Shown piece by piece: positions 52,801 to 61,495 of a stretch of 64,000 bases of DNA (position 1 is the first letter of the stretch; each line of letters opens with the position of its first letter). Below the pieces are notes generated by a model, which was not told the DNA's origin, made no database searches, and saw only the letters and a program-made list of their open reading frames with translations. Source of the stretch: Eggerthellaceae bacterium (GTDB lineage: Bacteria; Actinomycetota; Coriobacteriia; Coriobacteriales; Eggerthellaceae); assembly GCA_009782615.1 (NCBI GenBank), contig WRIS01000005.1, positions 52,385-116,384 on the forward strand. The letters run 5' to 3'. Both the position numbers and the translations under genes were made by a program.

Positions 52801-52858
52801 CGCCTCCAACCGCGGCAGCTTTGAGCAAGTTTCGCCTTGTCATCGTTAAGCCTGACAT
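49838..52858 (-). CDS. molybdopterin oxidoreductase catalytic subunit, DMSO reductase family
   Basis: 1006 residues with a Tat signal (TMTRRNLLKAAAVGGAALA) cleaved near AFA. Cluster-binding CRACGKMEC with LCSKG follows at about residue 50, then the long Mo-bis-MGD domain ending in the usual dinucleotide-binding region (GDWCWIESKRGKVRM). TAGQVCKGPR near residue 180 is where the Mo-ligand residue is expected, so the ligand may be Cys. Members of this coriobacterial group reduce sulfoxides, N-oxides or plant and drug phenols; the substrate cannot be read from the sequence. ATG 52858 has AGGAGG five bases upstream; the frame extends ten codons further. First gene of the operon. Confidence 0.92.
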   Translation of the reverse strand: MSGLTMTRRNLLKAAAVGGAALAIQPAFASKVFAEEGDSPLTEGGEVKHIRSHCRACGKMECPNIVTVRDGRVIDIVGDETGVTNRGSLCSKGKSAPQALYHPDRVKYPVKRTNPKGEDPGWVRITWDEAIKSAADNLTMIQEKYGKESVMTLHGTSRITSYGSMMLGMVIGTPNTGTTAGQVCKGPRVLSAGTLAFPGAHWVNMNDGVKCFFQWGSNTEVSNYDNACRVTVDAQVAAESSVCVGPRLQNLGKEADVWVNVRPGCDDMVAAGILNIIINEMKTYDELFVKKWTNAPFIYVEDLFDEHPQPYAGAKFDLRNPDPKDIDFDFMWDMEFTLGAYPIGIKTKLLKESDLVEGGDPKKFMVYDAVSQKLVYWDSGECLWEGETEPVYPDRDTAVWAGEYGRALLAEDPGFGHINIDPSLEIPGEFEIKLLDGRTVKGVTVWQKFAEHVGEWTEEKVTELCWLKPGVLRAAAEAYGKETRQGGIQYNLAIEHSANAVQTAKLILLISTIMGNLDGVGGNRGGEALDNVNNTWIPYIVPFAVASKETSKLPPWEMEKIAGFNKFRMLPYFWNFAGASMFYDLSTAIDHILTGDPYPIRACVSCTGSHFHASNAMKNWEAYKTLDYYWAAELWFSPTVELADIVVPTKHFLELGAMRLTQGAECGFGAQVQCVEPLAEARWDSEAIVKITEQMGLPWWPSKAEEAPPFWPPEWLDTQWPNEKQMQELTVLPSKLGFASPGPTGKIVRADGWDDFVEQYQKHGQWDLREVSPMGYYYRQMWGWFRPDHKLGYPTPSGKVEIYSLLFESRYPERENYLVPNGDPLPNEALPIVREPIESPYSTPELLEEYPIVLTSGRRIPVYFHNEHRQLPFTREQVPVPTFQVNPETAAKYGFKHGDWCWIESKRGKVRMVADLFHGIRPEVIECDHAWWFPELPAPNHGWDLSNVNVLVDEYNQDPICGSTCLRGYLVKVYKAQEGGPEGIIDSPKHPKLKEWMPVYEGKEQS

Positions 52859-53359
52859 AAAACCCTCCTTTTCCTTTGTCTCATTCAATATGCTTTGTTG
52901 CTCTGTTGGTTTTTCCTCCTTTTCTTTTTTGGTTGCTTTTGTTGTCTTGTATGCTTTTCTACTCTTTTTTGAGGCTTCTGGGGCTTGCCCCGAATCCTAT
53001 TCTTTTGATTTTTTCGGTACACCCGTTCAAGGTGGATTGATGTATTTCGGTAGGTCGAAGAAAACTCTTTTGTGAAACCCTTATACACCATATCTTTCAC
53101 ATAGGTAAAATACTTTTTTGTTGGGAAAAAACCCTTGGGTGTTTGCTTTATCATCTAAAATTTGCATAGGATTATAGAAATATCGCATACTTCCGCTACA
53201 ACAAAAAGCTTTTTAAATATGTTAGAATTCCCCCATGAGGGTACTCGCTTCTTTGCATCGCAAACACTAGGGGTTGGAACATACATCAGAAAACAGGGCA
53301 TCGTTCAGGAGTGAAAAAGAAACACCTGTTCCGCACCATCTTTTCAAAGGAAACGAGCT
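52859..53359. other. 501-base divergent control region
   Basis: Between the catalytic subunit gene and the divergent LysR-type gene. It should hold both promoters and the LysR site. A T-rich tract is at 52900-52960. The phrases TTCACATAGGTAAAATA (53096-53112) and TTTGCATAGGATTATAG (53160-53176) are similar and 64 bases apart, a possible direct-repeat regulator site. I see no FNR-type TTGAT-N4-ATCAA box and no gene. Confidence 0.4.
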
Positions 53360-54289
53360 ATGCGCATCGACTACTTTAGAAACTTTATCGAATTGGCTCA
53401 TTGCAACAGCTTCAGTGAGGCTGCGAGGCGTCTTAACATTTCCCAACCTGTTTTGAGCAAACACATCTTTCTTCTGGAAAAGGAATTCCAAGTAAATCTT
53501 TTCGCACGAACAAAGCCTCATGTTGAACTGACCGAACAGGGAAAAACCCTCTTGGAAGAGTCTTACCTCATTGTGGATCATTTCCAACGAGCAAAAGCGA
53601 TGCTTTCCAAAGCAGAGAGAAACAATTCATCGGTTGTTGCGCTTGGCGGGCTCAATCGCAATGCGGATGTTGTTGAGTTAATCTCTCGTGTTCGCTATCA
53701 AATCCATGAACAACAACTCGATTTGATTCTTAAGAGGAAAGAATACGATAATTTGCCCTTTATCGAACAGCTTGAAGAGGATCATGTTGACTTATTCTTC
53801 TCGATGCTAAATCTCCAAGATTATCCGCTTGCTTCCAATATGGAAGCTCATCTTCTCTTTCATAATTCTGTTGTGGCGCTCATACAGAAAAATCACCACC
53901 TTGCAAAGCGCGAATGTCTTTACTTGGATGATTTTTCGTCTGAAACCATCATCGTGCCGCTTGGCTCATACGCTTTAACAGGCAGACAGATTATTGAACC
54001 GAAGTTAAGTGCTTTGGTGCCCCCGCCCAGCATACGACCCATCTACTTTGAGGATATCAACGATTTTGCTAATGTTATGATTGAGGACGATATTCTTTTT
54101 ATTGAAACGCCTTTGTATGAAACATTCCGCTTCCCCGACAATATTGTGGCGGTACCTGTTGACCAAGAAGCCTTAGTATTCCCCATTTATCTTATTCATA
54201 AAGCAGAAAGCGAGCACAAGATGCTTTCCACCTTTATTGAGCTCACACTTAAAGAAGCTCGTGCAATGATTGCCGAGCGGTCGTCTTAA
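53360..54289 (+). CDS. LysR-family transcriptional regulator
   Basis: 309 residues. The N-terminal winged helix-turn-helix is unmistakable: MRIDYFRNFIELAHCNSFSE, AARRLNISQPVLSKHI, LLEKEFQVNLFAR. The periplasmic-binding-like effector domain (about 90-305) is ordinary in length. It is transcribed away from the molybdoenzyme operon, the usual arrangement for a regulator of that operon; the ligand may be the enzyme's substrate. ATG 53360 with AAAGGAAA ten bases upstream. Confidence 0.92.
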   Translation: MRIDYFRNFIELAHCNSFSEAARRLNISQPVLSKHIFLLEKEFQVNLFARTKPHVELTEQGKTLLEESYLIVDHFQRAKAMLSKAERNNSSVVALGGLNRNADVVELISRVRYQIHEQQLDLILKRKEYDNLPFIEQLEEDHVDLFFSMLNLQDYPLASNMEAHLLFHNSVVALIQKNHHLAKRECLYLDDFSSETIIVPLGSYALTGRQIIEPKLSALVPPPSIRPIYFEDINDFANVMIEDDILFIETPLYETFRFPDNIVAVPVDQEALVFPIYLIHKAESEHKMLSTFIELTLKEARAMIAERSS

Positions 54290-54334
54290 GCGCTGTTTTT
54301 ATCTTAAGGCAGGAAGCTAAGCGGAGGGAAGCAC

Positions 54335-54634
54335 ATGAAAAATTGGCAATACGTTATGCTCATCGAACGCGGTAAAACGTATAACAAAATCAACAAAGAG
54401 ATGGTAATAAAGCACGTCGACTTCATGCGGAAATTGGACGACGATGGCAAGCTTGAGTTTTGCGGAGCGTTCAAAGGGTTTCCTGGTATGGGGGGAATGA
54501 TTATCCTCAAGACGGAAAGCTACGAAGAAGCCGATGCTCTCTGCAAGACAGAACCGTTCGTTGAACAGGGTTACGCTACTTACAAGCTATACGCGATACA
54601 GCCAGGGAACAGAGAAAATAATTACCTATTGTGA
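54335..54634 (+). CDS. YciI-like family protein
   Basis: 99 residues with the dimeric ferredoxin-like pattern of YciI: WQYVMLIERGKTY at the start, HVDFMRKLDDDGKLEFCGAF with the conserved His and Asp, and ADALCKTEPFVEQGYATYKL near the end. Some relatives are dehydrochlorinase-like, but the function here is unknown. GGAGGG upstream of ATG 54335 is a strong ribosome binding site. It follows the LysR gene after 45 bases and may be co-transcribed with it. Confidence 0.85.
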   Translation: MKNWQYVMLIERGKTYNKINKEMVIKHVDFMRKLDDDGKLEFCGAFKGFPGMGGMIILKTESYEEADALCKTEPFVEQGYATYKLYAIQPGNRENNYLL

Positions 54635-54647
54635 TGACTTAGGGGAT

Positions 54648-54671
54648 GTTAGGGGATGTACATCCCCTAAC
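54648..54671 (+). terminator. palindromic terminator after the YciI gene
   Basis: A perfect 24-bp palindrome, GTTAGGGGATGT (54648-54659) and its complement (54660-54671), preceded by another partial copy TTAGGGGATG (54640-54649). Only TTTAAC follows on the plus strand, so it is a weak intrinsic terminator. It backs onto the terminator of the tRNA gene on the other strand. Confidence 0.6.
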
Positions 54672-54677
54672 TTTAAC

Positions 54678-54707
54678 AAAAAAGGTCACCGCACAACGCG
54701 ATGACCT
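54678..54707 (-). terminator. intrinsic terminator of the tRNA gene
   Basis: On the minus strand AGGTCA-TCGC (54698-54707), a short loop, then GCGG-TGACCT (54683-54692), followed by six T. Stem of about nine base pairs with one mismatch, eight bases after the tRNA 3' end. Confidence 0.8.
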
Positions 54708-54714
54708 GGTATTT

Positions 54715-54791
54715 TGGTCGCGGGGATTGGATTTGAACCAATGACCTCCGGGTTATGAGCCCGGCGAGCTACCAGACTGCTCCACCCCGCA
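54715..54791 (-). tRNA. initiator tRNA-Met (CAT), CCA encoded
   Basis: 77 nt including the encoded CCA (54715-54717). Cloverleaf reads 5' to 3' on the minus strand: acceptor TGCGGGG with CCCCGCG, D arm GAGCAGTCTGGTAGCTC, anticodon arm CCGGG-CTCATAA-CCCGG with CAT, variable loop AGGTC, T arm with GGTTCAAATCC. Three G:C pairs at the base of the anticodon stem and a non-Watson-Crick first acceptor pair (U1:G72) identify the initiator rather than the elongator. Confidence 0.95.
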
Positions 54792-55035
54792 CTATGAGCG
54801 GTACCGCTAAACGGTAGAAGAGCATATTACCCGAACGAGTGTCAGTATGCAAGGAATATGTTTCCCTCGCCATCACCTTTGGTTTCGCCGCGCTCCCATC
54901 TCGCTCGCGCCGTGCCCCCGCCCTTACTCCCGCCGCGCCCTCACATCACCTTCATCGCCATTACCTCCACAGCATCAACACGCAAAAGTGCAGGACATCG
55001 CGGTATACTGGGCAAAAGAGAAAGGGTTGCCGCGC

Positions 55036-55473
55036 ATGATTACCTTTACTGCCATGATAGAAAAGGCTCCCAAGGTCGATGGAGCCTATGTCGAAGTCCC
55101 GTTTGACCCGCAGAAAGTCTTTGGCGTGAAGCGGGTGAAGGTGAAAGCAACTTTCGACGGCGTCGCCTATCGCGGTTCCATTACGCCCATGGGTGGCAGA
55201 CCGCTTATTGGCATCACCAAGGCAATCCGCAACGAAATCGGCAAGCAGGCGGGTGACAGCGTCGAAGTCACCATCGAACAGGACACAGAAGAGCGCGTAA
55301 TCGAATTGGCGAAAGATGCAGAAACTGCGCTCATTGACGCAAATCTGCTTGAAGCGTGGAAGAAGCAATCCTATTCCCATCAGCGCGAACACATGATGTG
55401 GATTAACGAGGCGAAAAAACCCGAGACACGACAACGTCGCATTGTTAAGATGATTGAACTCCTTAAGAAATAA
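55036..55473 (+). CDS. DUF1905 / YdeI-OmdA family protein
   Basis: 145 residues. The first half (about 1-80) is DUF1905: EVPFDPQKVFGVKRVKVKAT, then PMGGRPLIGITKAIR and GDSVEVTIEQD. The second half (FFxxLS-type replaced by LLEAWKKQSYSHQREHMMWI and KPETRQRRIVKMIELL) is the YdeI/OmpD-associated motif. Function unknown; often annotated as bacteriocin-protection-like. ATG 55036 is used; frames open upstream to 54839 have no signal. It is followed by mazG after 30 bases. Confidence 0.85.
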   Translation: MITFTAMIEKAPKVDGAYVEVPFDPQKVFGVKRVKVKATFDGVAYRGSITPMGGRPLIGITKAIRNEIGKQAGDSVEVTIEQDTEERVIELAKDAETALIDANLLEAWKKQSYSHQREHMMWINEAKKPETRQRRIVKMIELLKK

Positions 55474-55503
55474 GTAACCCTTCCTCTTCGAAAAGGAAAC
55501 CGC

Positions 55504-56400
55504 ATGACAAAACATCCCGCCTTTGACGAATTCGTCGACACCATCGCAGCTTTGCGCGCGCCGAATGGCTGCCCGTGGGACCGCGAACAAACTCACGAAA
55601 GCATCGCACACAACATGCTAGAAGAAGCCTATGAAGCAGTTGACGCAATCGAAATGCGTGACATTGCTCATCTGCGCGAAGAGCTGGGCGACGTGTTGTT
55701 GCAGGTGGTGTTGCAAAGCCAGATTGCACACGATGCGGGCGAATTTGACATCGACGAGGTAGTCGCAGAAATCAATGCCAAGATAATTCGGCGCCATCCT
55801 CATGTGTTTGGTGAGGTCAAGGCTGAAAATTCAGGTGAAGTATTGGAGCTTTGGGACAGCATCAAACTTGAGGAAAAAAACGACCGCAGTAGTAGCGGCA
55901 ATAACGACAGCGGCAACAGCAACGACAACGACAACAGCAACGACAACAACCAAAACGAACTCAGGCTCGCCACGTCGCAACAAGGCTTGCTCCAAGGAGT
56001 ACCTGCGTCCTTTCCTGCTCTCATGCAGGCGCAAAAAATATCTCGCAAGGCGGTATCAGCAGGCTTTGAATGGGAAAGCCTTGACGATGTGTGGAAGCAG
56101 GTCTTTTCAGAAATCGACGAACTCAAGGCAGCCTATGAAGCGGCGCCGAAAGACGCGAAAGGCAAAGTTTTAGAAACCACCGCCGTTGAACTGGAAATGG
56201 GGGACGTATTATTTACCCTAGTCAATGTGGCACGAAAGATGGGTATCAACGCTGAAAGCGCCCTGCGTGCAAGCTGCGTTAAGTTTCGCCGCCGCTGGGC
56301 GTTTATCGAAGGAGCGGCATGGGCGCAAGGAAAAGAAGTTGAAGAACTCTCGCTTGATGAAATGGAAGCGTTGTGGACAGAAGCGAAGTCGCACGAATAA
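55504..56400 (+). CDS. mazG: MazG nucleoside triphosphate pyrophosphohydrolase
   Basis: 298 residues. Hydrolyses dNTPs/NTPs to monophosphates, housekeeping and stress control. Two MazG halves are visible. The first has CPWDREQTHESI, EEAYEAVDAIE and EELGDVLLQVV with the metal-binding E-x-x-E...E-x-x-D set; the second has FEWESLDDVWKQVFSEIDEL and EMGDVLFTLVNVAR. Between them (about residues 125-160) lies a Ser/Asn/Asp run (55890-55960) encoded by AAC/GAC/AGC repeats, not part of the family and likely unstable in length. Start ATG 55504 with AAAGGAAA upstream. Confidence 0.93.
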   Translation: MTKHPAFDEFVDTIAALRAPNGCPWDREQTHESIAHNMLEEAYEAVDAIEMRDIAHLREELGDVLLQVVLQSQIAHDAGEFDIDEVVAEINAKIIRRHPHVFGEVKAENSGEVLELWDSIKLEEKNDRSSSGNNDSGNSNDNDNSNDNNQNELRLATSQQGLLQGVPASFPALMQAQKISRKAVSAGFEWESLDDVWKQVFSEIDELKAAYEAAPKDAKGKVLETTAVELEMGDVLFTLVNVARKMGINAESALRASCVKFRRRWAFIEGAAWAQGKEVEELSLDEMEALWTEAKSHE

Positions 56401-56482
56401 CAGAAGCGAAGTCGCACGAATAAAATCCCTTTCACCCGATGCGTAAAACTTGTCCAAAAACTAACTAAAATTAGATAATCAT

Positions 56483-56511
56483 TTGATAAAACAACCTATT
56501 ATCTTTATAGT
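56483..56511 (+). promoter_or_regulatory. promoter of amino-acid transporter operon with inverted repeats
   Basis: TTGATA (56483-56488), 17 bp, TATAGT (56506-56511). Inverted arms AGATAAT (56473-56479) and ATTATCT (56498-56504) straddle the -35 box, and a second inverted repeat CATTCAAA (56521-56528) / TTTGAATG (56540-56547) lies in the leader. Both could be repressor sites; I do not recognise the regulator. Confidence 0.7.
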
Positions 56512-56564
56512 GATGAGGTTCATTCAAATTCTTGATTATTTTGAATGTAGAGGAAGGGAGAATT

Positions 56565-57368
56565 ATGAACAAAAAGAAACTCGCGGCACTTTTGTGCGCA
56601 AGTAGCATGATCGCGCTTTTAGCGCTTGTCGGATGCACGGGCAACAATGCCCCTGCAACAGGCGAAGCCCAACTTGTTAAAGAGGGAGTTCTCACCGTTG
56701 GTTCCGACTGCGACTACCCGCCTTTCATCTTGCTTGAAGGCGACCAACCCGTAGGATTTGAGTTCGATTTACTGGAAGCAATCGCCGCTGACCTGGGGCT
56801 GGAACTGGAATACATGCCGCCTCAAAACTTCGACACGCTTCTCACTACCGTTGCGGGCGGTGTCAAAATGGACATAGCCTGTTCATCAATCACCATAACC
56901 GAAGAACGTCAACAGACGGTCGATTTCTGCTCGCCTTACTTCGATTCCAACCAGGCATGCGTAGTCCAGCTTTCTGCAACCTATGCCAGCGCCAAGGAAC
57001 TTGAGGGCAAAACGGTAGGCGCTCAATCAGGTACCACGGGAGAAGCCTGGGCAAACGAGCACCTTCAAGGCGTTACGGTGAAACCCTACAATCAGGCAAG
57101 CGAAGGCTTAGCTGCCCTGCAGGCAGGTGAAATCGAAGCCTTGTTCATCGATGCTCCCATCGCAGAGCACCAGATTGCCAACAACTATCCTAACATGAGA
57201 CTAGCCGAAGTTATTCCTACGGGCGAACAGTACGGCTTTGCCATCAACAAGGACAACTCTGTGCTGAAAAGCCAAATTGATGCAAGCATGCAAAAGCTCG
57301 TGGACAATGGCACCTATAAGGAAATCTTCAAGAAATATTTCCCCAACCTTGAGCCATCAATTCACTAG
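56565..57368 (+). CDS. amino-acid-binding lipoprotein of ABC transporter
   Basis: 267 residues, family 3 solute-binding protein. Lipoprotein signal ends in ALVGC; the body has GSDCDYPPFILLEGDQPVGFEFDLLEAI, the classic first block for polar amino acids, then ACSSITITEERQQTVDFC and GTTGEAW. The Asp/Arg set suggests a polar or cationic amino acid but specificity is uncertain. ATG 56565 with AGGAAGGGAG upstream. First gene of a transporter operon with permease, ATPase and aminotransferase. Confidence 0.92.
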   Translation: MNKKKLAALLCASSMIALLALVGCTGNNAPATGEAQLVKEGVLTVGSDCDYPPFILLEGDQPVGFEFDLLEAIAADLGLELEYMPPQNFDTLLTTVAGGVKMDIACSSITITEERQQTVDFCSPYFDSNQACVVQLSATYASAKELEGKTVGAQSGTTGEAWANEHLQGVTVKPYNQASEGLAALQAGEIEALFIDAPIAEHQIANNYPNMRLAEVIPTGEQYGFAINKDNSVLKSQIDASMQKLVDNGTYKEIFKKYFPNLEPSIH

Positions 57369-57422
57369 TCACCAATCTGCTAAGCAAGTAGTATCACCAG
57401 GATAGACGGGATTTATCCGATT

Positions 57423-58877
57423 ATGAACAAAGAAGCCACCATCAAAGCATTGCGAACCAGCTGCGCTTTGGTGGTGGTTTTGTTTTTGCTTCTCGGCACA
57501 TTCATGCTGCTGACCCCCCAAAGTGCCGAAGCGCTTGCAACCGACAGCGTAACCGCCAAGCGCAACGAAGACGGGGGAAACGAAGTAATCGGCGGCAAAT
57601 CAACGCGCCTGTCGTGGGAGGGCTGGATTGGTGAAGATGAAAAGGTTATGCAAATTGTCTTAACCTTCCCCGAAGGCAGCACCTTGGCTGATGAAGCAAG
57701 CCTTTCTATCCAAGAAATGATTATGGATGACCCTCTCCATCCCATTCACGACAGCTCTATCAAGTACACGTTTGATTTGACCGAAGAATCGCTCATCGTG
57801 AATTTCACTGATGGGCTGCGCCCTGGCAACAAGGTGCTCATTCAGGTTACGGGCTTTCAATTTCCCCCGATAACGGGCGACTATTCTATCACGGGAACCT
57901 ACATCGACGACAAGGGAATCAGCCACGCGCTCGATGAATATCGCCCCATAAGCGTTATCGGAAAAACAGGGATGGAAGATTTCTTGACCTGGCTCAGTTC
58001 GCGGCAATGGGTGAAAACGTGGAACTCTATCAAGTTTTGCAACAGCTTCTTTAACCCCGTGCGCGCAATCGCTTCAATTCCCACGGTTATCAGCGGATGG
58101 CTTACTTCCATCGGCTTGGTTGCTCTCGGATTCCCCCTCGCCATACCTATCGGCTTGGGTCTTTCGTTTATGCGCATGTCAAAACTCACGGTACTGCGAT
58201 TCCTTGCAAGTATCTACGTGAACGTCATTCGCGGAACGCCGCTGTTTTTGCAGATATACATTGCGTATTTGGGTCTGCCGCTTTTCATTTCGAACATGGA
58301 CAACTTCACAACGGGCTTCGTTGTCCTTGCGCTGAACTCGAGCGCCTATCTTGCAGAAATTTTTAGGGCAGGTATCCAATCTATCCACAAAGGACAGTTT
58401 GAAGCGGCCTCATCCTTGGGAATGAACGCTTTCCAAACCATGTTCTTTGTCATCATCCCGCAAACGGTGCGCCGCGTTATTCCAACGATGACCTCGGAAT
58501 TTATCCTACTGTTCAAGGATACTTCGCTTTTGGCAGCGGTAGGGGTTTTCGAAATGATGATGTTTGCGAAAATTCAGGCGAACCTTACGGGAAACATGAC
58601 TCCGTACGTGGTTGCCGCGTGCTTCTATCTTATGGTGACGCTTCCGCTAACGCGGGTTATATCGGTGTTCGAAAAGAAACTTGCTGCAACTGACGGCAAG
58701 GAAACGCCGTCGGACAGCAAAAAACCCAAGACGAAGCGAGTTGGTCTGTTCAAGACAACCGTGCCTACCCTTGCGCTTGCCACTGAAGCAAGTGGGGTGG
58801 GGGGTTCTGTAAGTGTTGTGGGTGAACAGGCAAAACAGCAGGACGTCATAAAGGGCAAGAATCGGAGGAAGTCATGA
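57423..58877 (+). CDS. amino-acid ABC permease with large N-terminal extracellular domain
   Basis: 484 residues. The C-terminal 270 residues are a standard HisM/GlnP-type permease with five membrane segments and the loop [20 protein letters not shown]. They are preceded by a signal-anchor (about 10-32, ending SAEALAT) and about 150 residues of beta-rich, probably external, sequence ([33 protein letters not shown]) that ordinary permeases lack. A charged tail (about 425-484) follows. Stop overlaps the ATPase gene by four bases. The added domain could collect substrate or dock the binding lipoprotein (inference). Confidence 0.85.
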   Translation: MNKEATIKALRTSCALVVVLFLLLGTFMLLTPQSAEALATDSVTAKRNEDGGNEVIGGKSTRLSWEGWIGEDEKVMQIVLTFPEGSTLADEASLSIQEMIMDDPLHPIHDSSIKYTFDLTEESLIVNFTDGLRPGNKVLIQVTGFQFPPITGDYSITGTYIDDKGISHALDEYRPISVIGKTGMEDFLTWLSSRQWVKTWNSIKFCNSFFNPVRAIASIPTVISGWLTSIGLVALGFPLAIPIGLGLSFMRMSKLTVLRFLASIYVNVIRGTPLFLQIYIAYLGLPLFISNMDNFTTGFVVLALNSSAYLAEIFRAGIQSIHKGQFEAASSLGMNAFQTMFFVIIPQTVRRVIPTMTSEFILLFKDTSLLAAVGVFEMMMFAKIQANLTGNMTPYVVAACFYLMVTLPLTRVISVFEKKLAATDGKETPSDSKKPKTKRVGLFKTTVPTLALATEASGVGGSVSVVGEQAKQQDVIKGKNRRKS

Positions 58878-59734
58878 CGAAGAAAAACATGACAGAATCC
58901 GTTGATGCCAATGCTGTTGCCAACGCCGCTGTCCCTGCTGCCGTTGACGTTGTCCCCGCTGCCACCAGCAAGCGCTCCACCACCATTGAGCGCGACCCCG
59001 CCAACACCAAAGCGGTTGTCCGCATCAGAGATTTGCACAAATACTTCGGCGGGCTCGAAGTCCTCAAAGGCATCGACATGGACGTTGAGCGTGGCGAAGT
59101 GGTTGTCATCTTAGGCCCTTCAGGTTCGGGCAAATCGACCTTGCTGCGCTGCGTCAACCTGCTCGAAAAACCAACGAAGGGCGACATTTGGTTTGAGGAA
59201 ACCTGCATCACCGACCCAAAAGCTGATATCAACAAAATCCGCGAACGCATCGGCATGGTGTTTCAAAACTTCAACCTCTTTCCCCACCTAACGGCGAAGA
59301 ATAACATCATGTTGGCTCAGCGCAAAGTGCTGAAACGGTCGAAAGACGAAGCCGAAAAAATCGCCTGCGAACAACTGGAAAAGGTGGGGCTGAAAGACCG
59401 CGTCGACTATTACCCTTCGCAACTTTCAGGCGGACAACAACAGCGTGTTGCCATAGCGCGCGCCTTGGCGATGAATCCAACAGTGATGTTGTTCGACGAA
59501 GTCACCAGTGCGCTTGACCCCGAACTCGTGCGCGACGTGCTTGACGTCATGAAAAACCTTGCGAAAGCAGGCATGACCATGATTGTGGTAACCCATGAAA
59601 TGGGTTTTGCTCGCGATGTCGCCGACCGCGTAATTTTCATGGATGAAGGAATCATTGTCGAAGAAGGCACGCCCGAAGAAGTTTTCGATTCCCCAAAATC
59701 CGACCGTACCAAAGATTTCCTCGGACACCTCTAA
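58874..59734 (+). CDS. amino-acid ABC transporter ATPase, GlnQ/HisP type
   Basis: 286 residues. An Ala/Val-rich N-terminal extension of about 40 residues precedes a complete ATPase: Walker [18 protein letters not shown], Walker [13 protein letters not shown], switch His in VVTHEMGFA. The EVTSALDPE and short length fit the polar amino-acid branch. ATG 58874 overlaps the permease stop. Confidence 0.93.
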   Translation: MTKKNMTESVDANAVANAAVPAAVDVVPAATSKRSTTIERDPANTKAVVRIRDLHKYFGGLEVLKGIDMDVERGEVVVILGPSGSGKSTLLRCVNLLEKPTKGDIWFEETCITDPKADINKIRERIGMVFQNFNLFPHLTAKNNIMLAQRKVLKRSKDEAEKIACEQLEKVGLKDRVDYYPSQLSGGQQQRVAIARALAMNPTVMLFDEVTSALDPELVRDVLDVMKNLAKAGMTMIVVTHEMGFARDVADRVIFMDEGIIVEEGTPEEVFDSPKSDRTKDFLGHL

Positions 59735-59759
59735 GAAACCGAAGAAGGGCAAAAACATC

Positions 59760-60941
59760 GTGGTGAACAAAAAGATGTATCAACTGGGCAGCGCACCAAA
59801 TGCCATCAGGGCACTTTTTGCCTATGGGCTTGCACGCAAGGCAGAAATCGGGGAAGAAAACGTCTTTGATTTCAGCTTGGGAAACCCAAATATTCCCGCA
59901 CCCGATGCCATCAAACAAACCATCAACCACCTGGTGGAATTGCCCTCAAACCTTGTCCATGGCTACACCCCCGCGCAAGGCAGCGTTGGCGTGCGCAACG
60001 CCATCGCTGCATCAGTCAACCGTCGTTTCAAGATGAACGCTGCGGCAGATAACGTCTATATGACAGTTGGTGCCGCCGCTTCTTTGACCATTTCGCTTTC
60101 AGCGCTTTGCCAAGCAGGGGATGAATTTATTGTTATCAACCCCTATTTCCCCGAATACAAAATCTGGATTGAACAGGCGGGCGGTGCTTGCATTGAGGTT
60201 TTGGCACAAAAAGACAGTTTTCAGCTTGATATTGCTGCCATTGAATGTGCTCTGACCAGCAAAACACGGGGCATCATCATCAATTCGCCCAACAATCCAA
60301 CGGGAGTAGTGTATTCAAAAGACAGTCTTGTCAAACTTGCTCAAATCCTAAACGCTCATCAGGAAAAACAAGGGCGAAGCATCACCATAATTTGTGACGA
60401 GCCTTATCGCGAAATCGTCTACAGGAGCGTTAAAGTCCCCTTCATTCCGACACTCTACGACAACACCATCGTGTGCTATTCCTATTCGAAATCGCTCAGT
60501 CTACCAGGTGAGCGCATTGGCTACATCTATGTGTCTGAACGGATGCCCGATTCTGCGACAGTCTATCTTGCCGTGTGTGGGGCAGGACGCGCGTTGGGGT
60601 TTGTCTGCGCGCCGTCGCTCTTTCAACATGTTATCGAACACTGCGTCGAAGAACAGACCGATGTCGCAGCCTATGCGGAAAACCGCGCACTACTCACCTC
60701 GGGACTTTCAAGGCTGGGCTATGAATTCGTTGAACCTGAAGGCGCTTTTTATCTGTGGGCGCGTTCTCTTGAACCGAGTGCAGAGGCGTTTGCTGAACGT
60801 GCAAAAGCTCATGAGTTGTTGATTGTTCCCTCGACCAGTTTTGGATGCGATGGGTGGGTGCGTATCAGCTATTGCGTGAGCAAGAAAACCATTGAAGACG
60901 CCATGCCAGCCTTCGAATCCCTCATGAAAGAATATTCGTAA
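59760..60941 (+). CDS. PLP-dependent aminotransferase, class I/II
   Basis: 393 residues. Fold type I aminotransferase: GNPNIPAPDAIK, NSPNNPTGVVY, CDEPYREIVY with the Asp that contacts the cofactor, and YSYSKSLSLPGERIGY whose Lys forms the Schiff base. C-terminal RISYC has the carboxylate-binding Arg. It starts about 25 bases after the transporter ATPase and may act on the imported amino acid. GTG 59760 fits GAAGGG at ten bases; GTG 59763 and ATG 59775 are alternatives. The exact substrate is unknown. Confidence 0.9.
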   Translation: MVNKKMYQLGSAPNAIRALFAYGLARKAEIGEENVFDFSLGNPNIPAPDAIKQTINHLVELPSNLVHGYTPAQGSVGVRNAIAASVNRRFKMNAAADNVYMTVGAAASLTISLSALCQAGDEFIVINPYFPEYKIWIEQAGGACIEVLAQKDSFQLDIAAIECALTSKTRGIIINSPNNPTGVVYSKDSLVKLAQILNAHQEKQGRSITIICDEPYREIVYRSVKVPFIPTLYDNTIVCYSYSKSLSLPGERIGYIYVSERMPDSATVYLAVCGAGRALGFVCAPSLFQHVIEHCVEEQTDVAAYAENRALLTSGLSRLGYEFVEPEGAFYLWARSLEPSAEAFAERAKAHELLIVPSTSFGCDGWVRISYCVSKKTIEDAMPAFESLMKEYS

Positions 60942-60967
60942 CCTCGCCCTTGCGCGTTTGACTTTTC

Positions 60968-61446
60968 GTCATTGCGAATCGCGCAGCGATGAAGCAATCT
61001 AGTCATTGATATGCATTTTCGTCATTGCGAGGAGTACGCGTAGCGTACGACGAAGCAACCTAGTCCTTGATATGCAGGTTGACGCTCTCGCGGTCACTGG
61101 CGAAGGGGTCTCAGCTCACCCGTTCCGCTACTCAGATTCTGCGAATCTTCGTGCGCTCCACTGCTGAAATCATAGTAAGGTACTAATTGGTGTTCAGAGA
61201 GAACTTCGACCCTTCGACAGTAACCGCTTTCCGCTAACTCGTCATTGCGGGCCCGACCCGCAATCTTTGCTTCGCCACATTTTGTCATTGCGAGGAATGA
61301 GCGAAGCGAATGACGTGGCAACCTAGTCGTTGATGTGTATTTTCGTCATTGCGAGCTGCAAAGCGGCGCGGCAATCCAGGCAACAAGGAAAAAGTATCAA
61401 CCCAAAAATCAACGATTAGGTTGCTATCGCTCATTCCTCGCAACGA
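60968..61446. repeat. cluster of dispersed TCATTGCGAG-type repeats
   Basis: At least six partial copies: 60968-61019, 61020-61078, 61240-61268, 61284-61343, 61344-61380 on the plus strand, and 61409-61446 inverted. A typical unit begins GTCATTGCGAGG, carries a variable palindromic segment such as ACGCGTAGCGT, then GAAGCAACCTAGTC and TTGATATGCA. Pieces also lie at 2209-2356. Similar TCATTGCGAG...GAAGCAATC repeats are known in other bacteria. No gene is supported between 60942 and 61756; 61081-61230 holds nothing I recognise. Confidence 0.85.
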
Positions 61447-61495
61447 TGGCACGATACAATAATACTTATGAACTGGGAAAACGTGAAATTAAAAA

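Noticed and set aside
52885..53154. 89-codon Lys-rich minus-strand frame before the catalytic gene
   Set aside because: Basic low-complexity translation of a T-rich leader with no ribosome site; more likely part of the control region.
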